A DNA stretch of 64,000 nucleotides from Streptomyces sp. ASQP_92 (GTDB lineage Bacteria; Actinomycetota; Actinomycetes; Streptomycetales; Streptomycetaceae), in contig NZ_JAODUA010000002.1 of assembly GCF_025399895.1 (NCBI RefSeq), forward strand, positions 620,001 to 684,000, given 5' to 3'. A program made the position numbers and the translations under genes. Below are positions 43,062 through 51,960 of the stretch, in pieces. Below the pieces are notes generated by a model that worked only from the letters and a program-made list of their open reading frames with translations, was not told the DNA's origin and did not search any database. Every line of letters starts with the position of its first letter. Position 1 is the first letter of the stretch.

Positions 43062-43517
43062 TCAGCGGCGCGTGTCGGGCGTCCTTCGACCCCTGCTCAT
43101 CAGGATGCCTCCGGCGACGAGGGCGAACAGGCACACACACGCGCCTGTGATGACGTTGCTGAGGATCGCTCCGGTGCCGGCGCTGCGCGCTACGACCCAT
43201 GGAGAGACGATCAGCCAGGCTCCGAGGAGCAGGACCACGAAGTTCAGGTCCTGGGACCTCTCCGGGACCATGGACATGCACAGGCCCAGCACGGCGAGGG
43301 CTATGCCCACGACCAGGTTGCTGAGGGCCAGGGTGGGCTTGGCGGCCGAGAAGTGGACCGTCCAGCCGGAGATCGCTGCGTAGATGCCGGCGAGGATCAC
43401 GAGTTCCTCGACCGCTGCCACTCCTCGGGTTTCCATCACCCTCGCGTAGCGGTCCCGCATCTCCGATACATCGGGGTGCCCGGAGATATCACCGGGGCGG
43501 TGTGAGACGTCGGCCAT
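43062..43517 (-). CDS. SPW-repeat membrane protein
   Basis: 151 residues. Four hydrophobic segments after residue 35 form two copies of the SPW repeat: the first as SGWTVHF (about 50-56, S-x-W), the second as SPWVV (about 104-108). Function in the family is unknown; members are found in actinobacteria and proteobacteria. AAGGAGG at 8 nt from the ATG at 43517 is a strong ribosome site. The first 30 residues are soluble and charged. Confidence 0.85.
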   Translation of the reverse strand: MADVSHRPGDISGHPDVSEMRDRYARVMETRGVAAVEELVILAGIYAAISGWTVHFSAAKPTLALSNLVVGIALAVLGLCMSMVPERSQDLNFVVLLLGAWLIVSPWVVARSAGTGAILSNVITGACVCLFALVAGGILMSRGRRTPDTRR

Positions 43518-43813
43518 CCGACTCGCCTCCTTCTGAAGTCTGCACGTCTGGCCGCGCGCTGCGACAAGATGTCGCGTACCTATTGTGCGCTTACATCCCC
43601 TTTATGTGTAGTCGGGAGAAAGGGAGCGATGACCGGGGGCGCTCTCCTGCGGATGCGTAATCACGTGAACGCGGAACGTGTTCACGCGGGGGATGGTGTG
43701 CGGGCCCACATCGGACCCCGCGCCGGCGCCGTGTGGGGGAGCTTCGACCGGGGGGCGCCGGGCGCACGCCCTGCGGTCACCTCCGGGCCATCTGGCGGGA
43801 GTAGGACCGGTTC

Positions 43814-44674
43814 ATGCCCCCAACGACGAGTGCTCCCGTGACGGCTCCGAGCCGCTTCTCCGATGTCAAAGGCTGGTTCTGGCCGGTCGATCAGCTGCTG
43901 TTCGACTGGTTTCTGACGCGCCAGGACCGTGCCCCACGACAGAGCGGTGATCTCCTCGAACTCGGCGCCTACCTGGGCAAGAGCGCCATCTTCATCGGCA
44001 CTTACCTGCGCCCGGGCGAGGAGTTCACGGTCTGCGACCTCTTCGACTCGCCGGCCCCGGACGACCCCAACAGTGCCGAGATGGACAGGTCGTACGCCAC
44101 GCTCACCCGCCGCGCCTTCGAGGCGAACTACCTCGCCTTCCACGAGCGGCTCCCCACCGTCGTGCAGGCTCCGACCTCCGTGATCGCCACCCGCCTGACC
44201 CCCGGAAGCTGCCGCTTCATTCACGTGGACGCCTCGCATCTGTACGAGCACGTGCACGGAGACATCGAGGCCGCCAAGGAGCTGTCCGCCCCGGACGCCA
44301 TCGTGGCCTTCGACGACTTCCGCGCCGAGCACTGCCCCGGCGTCGCGGCGGCGGTCTGGGGGGCGGTCGCGACGACGGAGCTGAAGCTCATCTGCATCAC
44401 CGGCACCAAGGCGTACGGCACTTGGGGCGATCCGGAGCCGGCCCGGGCCGAGTTGCTGGAGTGGCTCACCTCGCGCACGGACCTGTGGCACGGGGTCGAG
44501 GAGGTGGCGGGCGCCCCGCTGATCCGGATCAGCGGCAAGAAGGCGCAGGCGCCCACCCCGCCCCCGCCCCTGCGCCCGGAACCCAGGGACCCCGGGCCCA
44601 CCGGACCGACCGGTCAGGCACCCGCACCCGCACCCCGGGGCCTGCTCTCCCGCGCCTTCGGCCGGGGCCGCTAG
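43814..44674 (+). CDS. Class I SAM methyltransferase (Methyltransf_24-like)
   Basis: 286 residues. Motif I is DLLELGAYLGKSAIFIGTYL (about 46-65), with the acidic end FTVCDLFDSP, then RFIHVDASHLYEHVHGDIEAA near 135-155, as in sugar or small-molecule O-methyltransferases of this group. The region after about 240 is Pro/Ala/Gly rich, with LLSRAFGRGR at the end, a probable flexible tail. GGGAG lies about 13 nt before the ATG at 43814, a longish distance. It stands alone, with a 296-bp gap upstream that shows no other gene. The substrate is unknown. Confidence 0.82.
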   Translation: MPPTTSAPVTAPSRFSDVKGWFWPVDQLLFDWFLTRQDRAPRQSGDLLELGAYLGKSAIFIGTYLRPGEEFTVCDLFDSPAPDDPNSAEMDRSYATLTRRAFEANYLAFHERLPTVVQAPTSVIATRLTPGSCRFIHVDASHLYEHVHGDIEAAKELSAPDAIVAFDDFRAEHCPGVAAAVWGAVATTELKLICITGTKAYGTWGDPEPARAELLEWLTSRTDLWHGVEEVAGAPLIRISGKKAQAPTPPPPLRPEPRDPGPTGPTGQAPAPAPRGLLSRAFGRGR

Positions 44675-44699
44675 CAGGCCGACCGCGCACCGGGTCCGG

Positions 44700-44960
44700 C
44701 TAGTGATCGACGACCACGCCGACGCCCTGCTCCTGCCCGAAGAGGTCCGTCCACGAGCCGAAGAACAGGAAGGAGTTGTTCGTCGCGAGCCCCACGGCGG
44801 CGAACACCAGGAGCTGGGTCGCGATCAGCAGCCCCAGCCGGCCCAGAATCGTCTTCCAGCTCTGACGGGAAAGGCGCGGCCACAACCAGATGGTGACGAC
44901 GAACATCACCACCGCGCACAGCACGGTCAGCGCCAGCACCTTGTTACTCGTGAGACCCAT
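44700..44960 (-). CDS. Short membrane protein, like a truncated esterase N-terminus
   Basis: 86 residues with two membrane helices (about 9-26 and 43-60). The sequence MGLTSNKVLALTV... and the later ATNNSFLFFGSWTDLFG match my memory of the N-terminal membrane region of a larger Streptomyces alpha/beta-hydrolase (esterase, about 350-400 residues). The hydrolase part is missing: translation ends at VGVVVDH. Either this is a decayed gene whose 3' part is gone, or a stand-alone remnant that became fixed. No good ribosome site is seen before the ATG at 44960. Confidence 0.55.
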   Translation of the reverse strand: MGLTSNKVLALTVLCAVVMFVVTIWLWPRLSRQSWKTILGRLGLLIATQLLVFAAVGLATNNSFLFFGSWTDLFGQEQGVGVVVDH

Positions 44961-45137
44961 GGGTCGATAGAACTCTCTGCCAGACGTTCCCCCGGGCATG
45001 CCCGAGCGGCACCGCTCGGGGGTGCTCAGCACAGAAGACAGCGATCGGCCCGGATCCGTTCCAGGTTCCCGGCCCTGGCCGCGTCGACGTTCACGGCCCG
45101 CGGCCGCGGCCACGTCAACGGTGCGCACCCCGTGACG

Positions 45138-45536
45138 TCAGGGCCCGGGGGACGCCTGCGGGGCGGGGGACGTGCTGCGGGTGCGGCTCACCGTGTCGAG
45201 GTACTCCGACACCGCGTCGCGGTTGCGGATCAGGCACGCGATGCGCTGGGTCATGCGGTCGCGTTCGAGGGTGAGCGTGGCGAGCATTTCGGGGGTGGCG
45301 TCGGGGAAGTGAATGGCCCGCGGTTTGTTGAGGCAGGGCAGGATCTGCTTGATGATCCGGGTGGGAAGGCCCGCGTCGAGCAGCCCCCGGATCTGCATGA
45401 TCCGGTCCACGAGGTTCTCCTCGTAGGCGCGGTAGCCGTTGGGGGAGCGGGTGGAGACGATCAGCCCCTGCTCCTCGTAGTAACGCAGCAACCGGCGTGA
45501 TGTGCCGGTGCGTTCCGAGAGTTCTCCGATACGCAT
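45138..45536 (-). CDS. MerR-family transcriptional regulator
   Basis: 132 residues. The N-terminal winged helix MRIGELSERTGTSRRLLRYYEEQGLI is the standard MerR form; then a dimerisation coiled coil (about 78-115). C68 in QILPCLNKPRA and C100 in RIACLIRNRD are the only Cys, not in the metal-binding arrangement of MerR/ZntR, so it more likely senses an organic or redox signal. GGGGGAG precedes the ATG at 45536. It is short, with no effector domain. The target is not evident; no dyad was traced in its upstream region. Confidence 0.92.
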   Translation of the reverse strand: MRIGELSERTGTSRRLLRYYEEQGLIVSTRSPNGYRAYEENLVDRIMQIRGLLDAGLPTRIIKQILPCLNKPRAIHFPDATPEMLATLTLERDRMTQRIACLIRNRDAVSEYLDTVSRTRSTSPAPQASPGP

Positions 45537-45655
45537 GTGCTCCCCCTCGCGGACTCAGGGACCCGGGACTTCACCCTCACACCCGTGTGACGGTGGGGGC
45601 CGAGTGTACGGGCCATGTCACGCGAGGCGCCGGGGGCGGAGGCCGAGGTGGGCGG

Positions 45656-46135
45656 TCACAGGTCGCGTACGAAGGCGAGCCCGGGGCGGCCGGTCAGTCG
45701 GATCTCCGAGGTGACCACGAATCCGGTGCGGGTCAGCACCGCGCGGGAGCCGGCGTTGTCCAGGGTGGTCCTCGCCGTCAGGGAGGTCAGACCGTAGGTG
45801 CGTGACGCCAGGACGCAGACCTCGCGGACGGACGCCGTGGCGAGCCCCCGGCCGGCGGCCCGCTCGGCGATCCGATAGCCGAGCTCCGCCGAACCGGCGG
45901 CCGCGTCGATCAGGTTGACCCGCCCCACCACGTCGCCCTCGTCGTCGACCACCACATGGAAGAAGCAGATGCCCGCTTCCTGCTCGGCCAGCAGTGCTTC
46001 GAGCCGTGCGTCGAACCGGGCGAAGAAGTCGTCGCCGCGGTCGGGGACCGACGCGGCGAAGTAGGCGCGGTTGTCCCGTTCGAAGGTCAGGAGACCACAG
46101 GCATGGTCGAGGCGCAGCAACTCGAGATGAGGCAT
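45656..46135 (-). CDS. GNAT-family N-acetyltransferase (RimJ/RimL-like)
   Basis: 159 residues. The acetyl-CoA-binding segment is ERAAGRGLATASVREVCVLA (about 92-111, with R/Q-x-x-G-x-G/A as AAGRGLA). The central strand is VVGRVNLIDAAAGSAELGYRI, and the C-terminal ARTTLDNAGSRAVLTRTGFV is the usual N-x-x-S-x-x-V-L-x-x-x-G-F. It acetylates an amine on a protein N-terminus or small molecule; the target is unknown. The start is the ATG at 46135. It is monocistronic, and 118 bp downstream (minus strand) lies the MerR gene. Confidence 0.92.
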   Translation of the reverse strand: MPHLELLRLDHACGLLTFERDNRAYFAASVPDRGDDFFARFDARLEALLAEQEAGICFFHVVVDDEGDVVGRVNLIDAAAGSAELGYRIAERAAGRGLATASVREVCVLASRTYGLTSLTARTTLDNAGSRAVLTRTGFVVTSEIRLTGRPGLAFVRDL

Positions 46136-46281
46136 GCGCGCATGCTACGGGGCGTCGTGGAGGCGGCAGTTGTGGTGCGTGCCCGGAGTTTCAGGCTCGC
46201 GCACAGCCGCACCCAGGGGCCGCACCGGCTCCCGGGGCCTGCCCGACGAGATCGCCGGACGGGCCCCGGGGCCGGGGACGG

Positions 46282-46830
46282 TCAGCGCTTGAGCGTGAAG
46301 GTGAAGTCGCCGGTGAGCCGGCCGCCGAGGCGGACCGCCGAAACGAGCTTCCCCTCCTCGATCAGCCGCTCGACCTCGGCCCGTGAGAGACCGCACCCCT
46401 CGGCGATCAGCCGCACCGGCCGGACCGGTATCCGCGCCGCGAAGCGGACCGTGACGTCGATCGCCTCCCGGCCCAGGTGGTCCGATCCGCCGGTGTCGAG
46501 ACGCCAGGCGCCGTGCCAGTCGAGGGCGATGCGATTACGGCGCCGCACGAGCGGGTCCTGAAGCAGTTCCGCCGTCAGGCCGAGGTCGTTGTCGTGCAGC
46601 CGGTCCAGCAGCTCGGGTCGTACGGAGCGGACATGCGTCCGCTCCAGAACGCTGAGCTTCGCTGTTTCCCCGCACCCGGTACAGAGCACGAGGAGCCAGG
46701 CGTCGATGAGTTTGTGGTGGGCGTTGACACGAAACTTGCCGGCCGCCCGGAAGCGGTCGCACCCGCACGTGTGGCAACGCCGGACGACGAGAGGGAGGCA
46801 AGTGGGCATGACAGCCCAGGTGTTGAGCAC
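46282..46830 (-). CDS. DUF1062-family protein
   Basis: 182 residues. Two CxxC pairs look like a zinc ribbon: RRCHTCGCDRFRAAGKFRVN near 17-36 and LVLCTGCGETAKLSV near 47-61. RPELLDRLHDND and DWHGAWRLDTGGSD are conserved in this family as I know it. The C-terminal part AEGCGLSRAEVERLIEEGKLVS resembles an S4-like RNA-binding segment, followed by DFTFTLKR. The GTG at 46830 is preferred; a TTG at 46866 extends the frame with no ribosome site. RNA binding is inferred; function is unknown. Confidence 0.85.
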   Translation of the reverse strand: MLNTWAVMPTCLPLVVRRCHTCGCDRFRAAGKFRVNAHHKLIDAWLLVLCTGCGETAKLSVLERTHVRSVRPELLDRLHDNDLGLTAELLQDPLVRRRNRIALDWHGAWRLDTGGSDHLGREAIDVTVRFAARIPVRPVRLIAEGCGLSRAEVERLIEEGKLVSAVRLGGRLTGDFTFTLKR

Positions 46831-47010
46831 AGAAATACACCGGTTCCAGTGAGAAGTCCGCAGCAAAAAGCAGCGCGGCGCACAGGGTGCGGCGCGCGAC
46901 CGATCAGCGCTCGGGAAAACTCACACGGTGTACAACGGGATGTCCTCGCCTGGACGACTTGGTTCGGGAGCACGGTAGGGGCGGACGGCGGTGCCGTTCC
47001 ACCGAATTTC

Positions 47011-47052
<42 letters not shown>

Positions 47053-47111
47053 GGTAGGGAGGGGGAGGCGGAGTCGGCGCCGCCCGGTTGCCGAGGGCCG
47101 CCCCGCCGGGC

Positions 47112-48305
47112 TCAGGGCGCGTTCAGTGAGGCGCGGGCGTTCAGGGCCGCCACATCGCCACCCGTGGCGATGCGGTAGGTGTCGGTCATCCGCGCGAAGC
47201 CCTCCGCGGACATGCCATCCGTCCGGCTCATCTCCCGGTTCGCCAGCACCACGGCCGCCGTCGCGTCCCGGCGCAGGGCCTCGTACCGGGCGAGGCCGGT
47301 CGCCGGATCGTCGGCCAGAGACAGTTCGTGGGCCAGCACACGGGCATCGACGACCGACTGCGACGCGCCGTTGGCACCCACCGGATACATCGGGTGGGCG
47401 GCGTCGCCCAGCAGGGTCACCCGGCCGCGCCCCCATGCGGGCAGTGGCGCACGGTCGACCATCGGGTACTCCAGGATCTCCGGACAGCCCGCGAGCAGCC
47501 CCGGCACATCGAGCCGTCCGAGCGACCAGCCCTCGAAATACGGCAGGACGTCCGCGAGCCGCCCCGCGCTGTTCCAGTCGGCGTCCTCGGCGAGGGGGCC
47601 CGGCTCGTCCATCCTGACCTGCGCCACCCAGTTGATGCGGTCGCCGCCGATCGGATAGGCGACCAACTCCGCGTGCCCGTCGCGCACGATGGCCATCGAG
47701 TGGTCGGTGAGGAACGGTTCGGCCCGGGTGACGCCCCGCCACATCCGAATGCCCGACCACAGCAGCGGGCCGCCGTAGGGACGCAACCGCTCCCTGACGG
47801 CGGAGTGCAGGCCGTCCGCGCCGACGAGCGCCGAGACGCTGACCTCCTGCGTGCCGCCGGACTCGCGGTCGAGAAGCCGGACACGAACCCCGCCGGCATC
47901 CTCGGGTCCCTGCGCGAAGTCCACCACCCGCATGCCCGTGCGCACCGAGTCGGCACCGAGCCGATCGCGTACCGCCGAGAGCAGGAGGTGTTGCAGCTCG
48001 CCGCGGTGGACCGAGTACTGCGGCCATCGGTAGCCCCGCGCCAACCCCCTTGGTTCGGAGTAGAGTTGGCGGCCGTTCGGGTCGGCGTAGACGTTCTCGG
48101 TGATGGACACGCCGAGGCCGGCGAGCCGGTCTCCCAGGCCCAGCTCGGTCAGTTCGCGCACCGCGTGCGGCAACAGGTTGATGCCGACGCCCAGGGGGCG
48201 GATCTCCCGCGCGCTCTCCTTCACCACCGCGTCGATGCCCGCCGCGTGCAGACTCAGCGCCGCGGTGAGCCCGCCGATGCCCGCCCCCGCAATCAATACC
48301 GTCAT
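47112..48305 (-). CDS. FAD-dependent aromatic monooxygenase (PhzS/salicylate-hydroxylase-like)
   Basis: 397 residues. The FAD fingerprint VLIAGAGIGGLTAALSL (3-19), the DG motif ALVGADGLHSAVRE near 157-170, and the second FAD motif GRVTLLGDAAHPMYPVGANGASQ near 295-317 identify a class A flavoprotein hydroxylase. PhzS-like members have the same length and the VGIN and WRG marks; VGINLLPHA and WRGVTRAEPF are present. It uses NAD(P)H and O2 to hydroxylate an aromatic ring. AAGGAAG precedes the ATG at 48305. It is divergent from the SUMF1-like gene across 155 bp. The substrate is unknown. Confidence 0.92.
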   Translation of the reverse strand: MTVLIAGAGIGGLTAALSLHAAGIDAVVKESAREIRPLGVGINLLPHAVRELTELGLGDRLAGLGVSITENVYADPNGRQLYSEPRGLARGYRWPQYSVHRGELQHLLLSAVRDRLGADSVRTGMRVVDFAQGPEDAGGVRVRLLDRESGGTQEVSVSALVGADGLHSAVRERLRPYGGPLLWSGIRMWRGVTRAEPFLTDHSMAIVRDGHAELVAYPIGGDRINWVAQVRMDEPGPLAEDADWNSAGRLADVLPYFEGWSLGRLDVPGLLAGCPEILEYPMVDRAPLPAWGRGRVTLLGDAAHPMYPVGANGASQSVVDARVLAHELSLADDPATGLARYEALRRDATAAVVLANREMSRTDGMSAEGFARMTDTYRIATGGDVAALNARASLNAP

Positions 48306-48460
48306 GATCGGCTTCCTTTCTCCGCTCCCACTCTGTGACGCCCGCGGAGGGAAGTCCAAGAGACGCTGGATCTCACGGTGAGAAGCCCTCGTTATGGGCG
48401 CTGGTCAACTGGCGTCCGCTGATGGGTGGTTGACGTGTGTCATTGCTAGGGTGGGTGATC

Positions 48461-49138
48461 ATGGACGTGAGCGGGGCAGTGGAAGACCGGATGATCACCG
48501 TCCCGGCGGGGCGGGTGACCCTGTCGGACCGGCGGACCCGGCGCAGCTGGGGAGTCGACCTCGCCGCCTATCAACTGGCCGCGTGTCCCGTGACCCAGGA
48601 GCGCTATGCGCGGGTCACCGGCGCACGGCCGAGCACCGCGCGAGGCGACCGGTTGCCGGTGGAGGGGGTCTCCTGGCTGGATGCCGTCCGGTACTGCAAC
48701 GCCCTCTCGGCGCAGGAGGGATGGGTGCCCGTCTATCGCGAGAGCGACGGCGGGGGTGTCACGTGGGACGCGGCCGGTGACGGCTACCGGCTTCCGTCGG
48801 AGGCCGAATGGGAGCACGCCTGCCGCGCCGGTACGTCCGAGGCGCGGTACGGGCCCCTCGACGAGATCGCCTGGCACCGGGGCAACTCCGGCGAGCGTGT
48901 GCACGAGGTGGGTGGCAGGCGGCCCAACGCCTGGGGGCTGCACGACATGCTGGGCAATGTCTGGGAGTGGTGCTGGGACGTCTATGACGCCGAGGTCTAC
49001 GGCAGCTACCGGGTGCTACGGGGGGGTGGATGGTTCGACGAGCCCTGGAGCTGCCGGGCCTCGGTGCGCCGCCGCAGCCACCCGACCTTCCGGATCGACG
49101 ACGTGGGGTTCCGCGTGGCACGGTCCGTGTCGGCTTGA
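48461..49138 (+). CDS. SUMF1/FGE-sulfatase-domain protein
   Basis: 225 residues. Fold markers are PVTQERYARVTG, PVEGVSWLDAVRYCNALS, YRLPSEAEWEHACRAGT and GNVWEWCWDVY, then RVLRGGGWFDEPWSCRASVRRRSH. True formylglycine-generating enzymes use a Cys pair in this last segment; only one Cys is visible here (SCRAS), so sulfatase activation is unlikely. Related short proteins act as SUMF1-fold ligand binders or EgtB-like oxygenases. No start-proximal secretion signal is seen, and the ribosome site is weak (GGGTGGG) before the ATG at 48461. Confidence 0.85.
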   Translation: MDVSGAVEDRMITVPAGRVTLSDRRTRRSWGVDLAAYQLAACPVTQERYARVTGARPSTARGDRLPVEGVSWLDAVRYCNALSAQEGWVPVYRESDGGGVTWDAAGDGYRLPSEAEWEHACRAGTSEARYGPLDEIAWHRGNSGERVHEVGGRRPNAWGLHDMLGNVWEWCWDVYDAEVYGSYRVLRGGGWFDEPWSCRASVRRRSHPTFRIDDVGFRVARSVSA

Positions 49139-49873
49139 CGAGGGTGTGACGGGCAACCGCGCCCGTGCCCGAACCTTTACCGGCCTCACCCAACTCCCTT
49201 GTCGGTAGCCCGATTTGGGGGCATGCGAGTGGGGGACAATGACAGTGAGCGCAGCTCCGTGCGTGGTCGGCCCGGGTGTCGACGCGGCCGGAGACGGCCC
49301 CTCGGCGGGCCCTGGCCCCCGCGCTCCCGACGACGTACCCGGCCCGCCGTGACAGGGACGGCTCAGCCGTGCCGGACGCACGGAAACTCGACGTGAGAGC
49401 CGCCTCCATGGCGCACGCGACGAGCACCGGGAAGGACGGCCTTCATGCGGAGAGGCCGGAGCCGATTATCGGGCGGCGCCGCCAAACCCCTTTCGATCGA
49501 GGGGATTTGTGCCGGCGCCGCATTGCCCGACATTTCGACGCCTATTCATGAGCGCCGGCCGGTGGCTGGGTTGGCACACCCCGGATTCGGTTCAGCGACT
49601 CGTCATGCGCCGCCACCCCTGAGTTCCGCGTGTCTTTGTCTCGTCGCCCTGTTCATGCGCTTGAGTGGTTCGGGTCGGCGTCTCACACCCGGCGCCCTCG
49701 GACCGGCGGCGTGTCGCCGGTTCCGGCCATCCTGCCGTGTTGTATTCCTGGTGCCCGGTCGTATTCCTGGCGCCCGCGAACATCGGATTCGTGTCACGCG
49801 GTTATTCGGGCCGCCGGACGGCCGGAACACCGCTTTCGGAGTGTCCGCGTAACTCTCGAATGAAGGAGTCGAA
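49139..49873. other. 735-bp gap, no firm gene
   Basis: A 37-codon frame (49239-49352) has GGGGGA before its ATG but shows no homology I recognise. A neighbouring frame continues to 49551 without clear starts. The last 130 bp hold the 5'-nucleotidase promoter region, with the 16-bp direct repeats described separately. A decayed gene in the first half is possible. Confidence 0.5.
49742..49776 (+). repeat. 16-bp direct repeats upstream of 5'-nucleotidase
   Basis: GTATTCCTGGTGCCCG (49742-49757) and GTATTCCTGGCGCCCG (49761-49776) differ by one base, with a 19-bp period. They end about 100 bp before the nucleotidase ATG. They do not fit the 11-bp PHO box. Confidence 0.7.
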
Positions 49874-51796
49874 ATGTGGGGCGTGGGTCGACGGAGCTTC
49901 ATGACCGTGGCGGGGTCACTGGTGACGATGGCGGCGACGGGCACGCCGGCCCTGGCCAGTGGCCACGCCCGGGACGCCGCGACAGCCACCGAATATGTGG
50001 ACGTACAACTGCTCAGCATCACCGACCTGCACGGATACCTTCAGGGCCCGCCCGCGAGCGACGCGGTCATCACGGGCGCGGGCGGCAAACAGTTCACCGT
50101 GGGCGGCGTGCCCTACATGGCCACGCACCTCAAGAACCTGCGGGCGGGGCACACCAACACGCTGTTCTTCGGCCAGGGAGACCTGTTCTCGGGCTGGTCG
50201 TTTCCGGCCGCCTCACTGGCCGACGAACCCACCATCGAGGCGCTGAACCGGATGGGGCTCGACTTCTCGACGGCCGGAAACCACGAGTTCGACCGCACCC
50301 CCGGATTCCTGATCGACCACATGGAAAAGGGCAGACCGTACGCGGGTGAGGGCTGGACGAACAGTTTCCCCGACTCCACCGGACACACCTTCCCCGGCGC
50401 GAAGTTCCGTTACTACTCGGCCAACATGCTGTGGGGGACTTCCGGAAAGACCGTTCTGCCCCCGGTCAATGTGGAATGGGTACGCGGCCCCGGCGGTCGG
50501 CGCCTTCCGATCGGCTTCATTCACCTCACGGTCACCGGAACCGACACCGGCTCCACGAGTTTCCAGACCGCGCTGCGCATGTCCGAAGAGGTCGCGACCG
50601 CCAACCACTACGCGGCCCTGCTGAAAGCTCGGGGCGTCAACGCGATCGTGCTCAGCATGCACGACGGGGCGGTCGCGGGAAGCGACTTCAACAGCGGCAG
50701 CACCCCCTCGGGCCCCGCCTACGACCTCGCACTCACCGTGTCCTCCGACATCGACGCGATCGTCACCGGCCACTGGCACTACGCGTTCAACATGATGGTG
50801 CCCGACCCCTCCGGCCGGCCGCGCCCCTTCGTCGAGGCGGGCTGTCACGCACAGATCATCAACGAGATCAACCTGCGCCTCGACCCCGTGACGGGCAAGG
50901 TCGTACGGGAACTCACCACGTCGACCAACCACCCCAACACCCATGACGTGACGCCCGACCCGGACCTCAAGGAGACCGCCGACTACTGGACCGGCTACGC
51001 CGACAACCGGGGCGCGACCCGCATCGGGAGGCAGACGGCCTCGTTCACACGCAGCCTGAACAGCTTCGGCGAGAGCACCATGGGCAACCTAACCGCCGAC
51101 TGGGCGCTGTGGGCCGGCGGCCAGAAGCTGGACCCCTTCGACACCGGGAACATCCATCCCAACGTCCCCGCCCAACTCGCGCTGATCGCGGTCGCGCCCC
51201 GCCAGGGATCCTGCGTCATCAACGACGACCTCATCCTCGACACCACCGTGCAGGGGGCCGTCTCCTACCGCAAGGCCTTCAACGCGGTCGGCTACGGGGA
51301 CCCCATCGTCACGGCCACCGTCACCGGCCAGTGCATCCACGACACCCTGGAACAGCAGTGGAAGATGAAGGGGACGGTGCTCACCTACGCGCCCCTCGCC
51401 GTCTCCCACAACGTGCGGTACAGCTTCGACGCCGCCGGGGCGGTCGGCGACCGCGTGAACCCCGCGGACGTCCTCATCGACGGCACCCCGCTCGATCTGA
51501 AGGCCACCTACCGGATCGCCGTCACGGCGTACACCCTCATCGGCGCCGACGACTACCCCGCCTTGCAGAAGTACTCCAAACCGGTGCGCCACACACGGGA
51601 CTTCGAGAGCTTCATCGCCTACGTCCAGAGCCAGGCCGTCCTCACCCCGGCCCCCCTCGGCCGGGTCACCGCGCGCTCCGCGAGCGCCGTACGCGCCGAC
51701 ACCGGACGGCTGCTGCCGGTACCCCCGACGCGCAGCGCGGACGTCACCCCCCGGGTGGCGTCGGCGGGCACGGACGGTGGCCGCGGGCGCTGCTGA
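49874..51796 (+). CDS. Tat-secreted 5'-nucleotidase/metallophosphoesterase
   Basis: 640 residues. The twin-arginine motif GRRSFM (5-10) and the following hydrophobic stretch make a Tat signal, cut near ALA-SGH. The catalytic metallophosphatase domain has D-x-H (SITDLHG, near 50), the GNHEFD box (near 135) and GHWHYAF (near 300). The C-terminal 5'-nucleotidase domain (about 385-590) contains FGESTMGNLTADW. It hydrolyses nucleotide monophosphates or UDP-sugars outside the cell for phosphate and nucleoside uptake. AAGGAG lies before the ATG at 49874. A secreted adenosine deaminase is coded at 62090-63700, a possible metabolic partner. Confidence 0.93.
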   Translation: MWGVGRRSFMTVAGSLVTMAATGTPALASGHARDAATATEYVDVQLLSITDLHGYLQGPPASDAVITGAGGKQFTVGGVPYMATHLKNLRAGHTNTLFFGQGDLFSGWSFPAASLADEPTIEALNRMGLDFSTAGNHEFDRTPGFLIDHMEKGRPYAGEGWTNSFPDSTGHTFPGAKFRYYSANMLWGTSGKTVLPPVNVEWVRGPGGRRLPIGFIHLTVTGTDTGSTSFQTALRMSEEVATANHYAALLKARGVNAIVLSMHDGAVAGSDFNSGSTPSGPAYDLALTVSSDIDAIVTGHWHYAFNMMVPDPSGRPRPFVEAGCHAQIINEINLRLDPVTGKVVRELTTSTNHPNTHDVTPDPDLKETADYWTGYADNRGATRIGRQTASFTRSLNSFGESTMGNLTADWALWAGGQKLDPFDTGNIHPNVPAQLALIAVAPRQGSCVINDDLILDTTVQGAVSYRKAFNAVGYGDPIVTATVTGQCIHDTLEQQWKMKGTVLTYAPLAVSHNVRYSFDAAGAVGDRVNPADVLIDGTPLDLKATYRIAVTAYTLIGADDYPALQKYSKPVRHTRDFESFIAYVQSQAVLTPAPLGRVTARSASAVRADTGRLLPVPPTRSADVTPRVASAGTDGGRGRC

Positions 51797-51960
51797 CGGC
51801 CACCCGGTCGGTGGGGGAGCCGGCACCGGCGCCCCGCCCTGTCGGAGAACGGGAAGCGGCGACCCTCACGTAGGGTCGCCGCTGTGGTGCGGCACGTGGC
51901 CGCCCACCGTCATCGCCCGTCGCCCGGAGGCCGACCCTGAATACCGTCACCGCCGAGATC

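Noticed and set aside
49239..49352. 37-codon gene with a good ribosome site
   Set aside because: No homology is recognised, it ends early, and downstream frames do not continue it convincingly. Kept only as a possible remnant.
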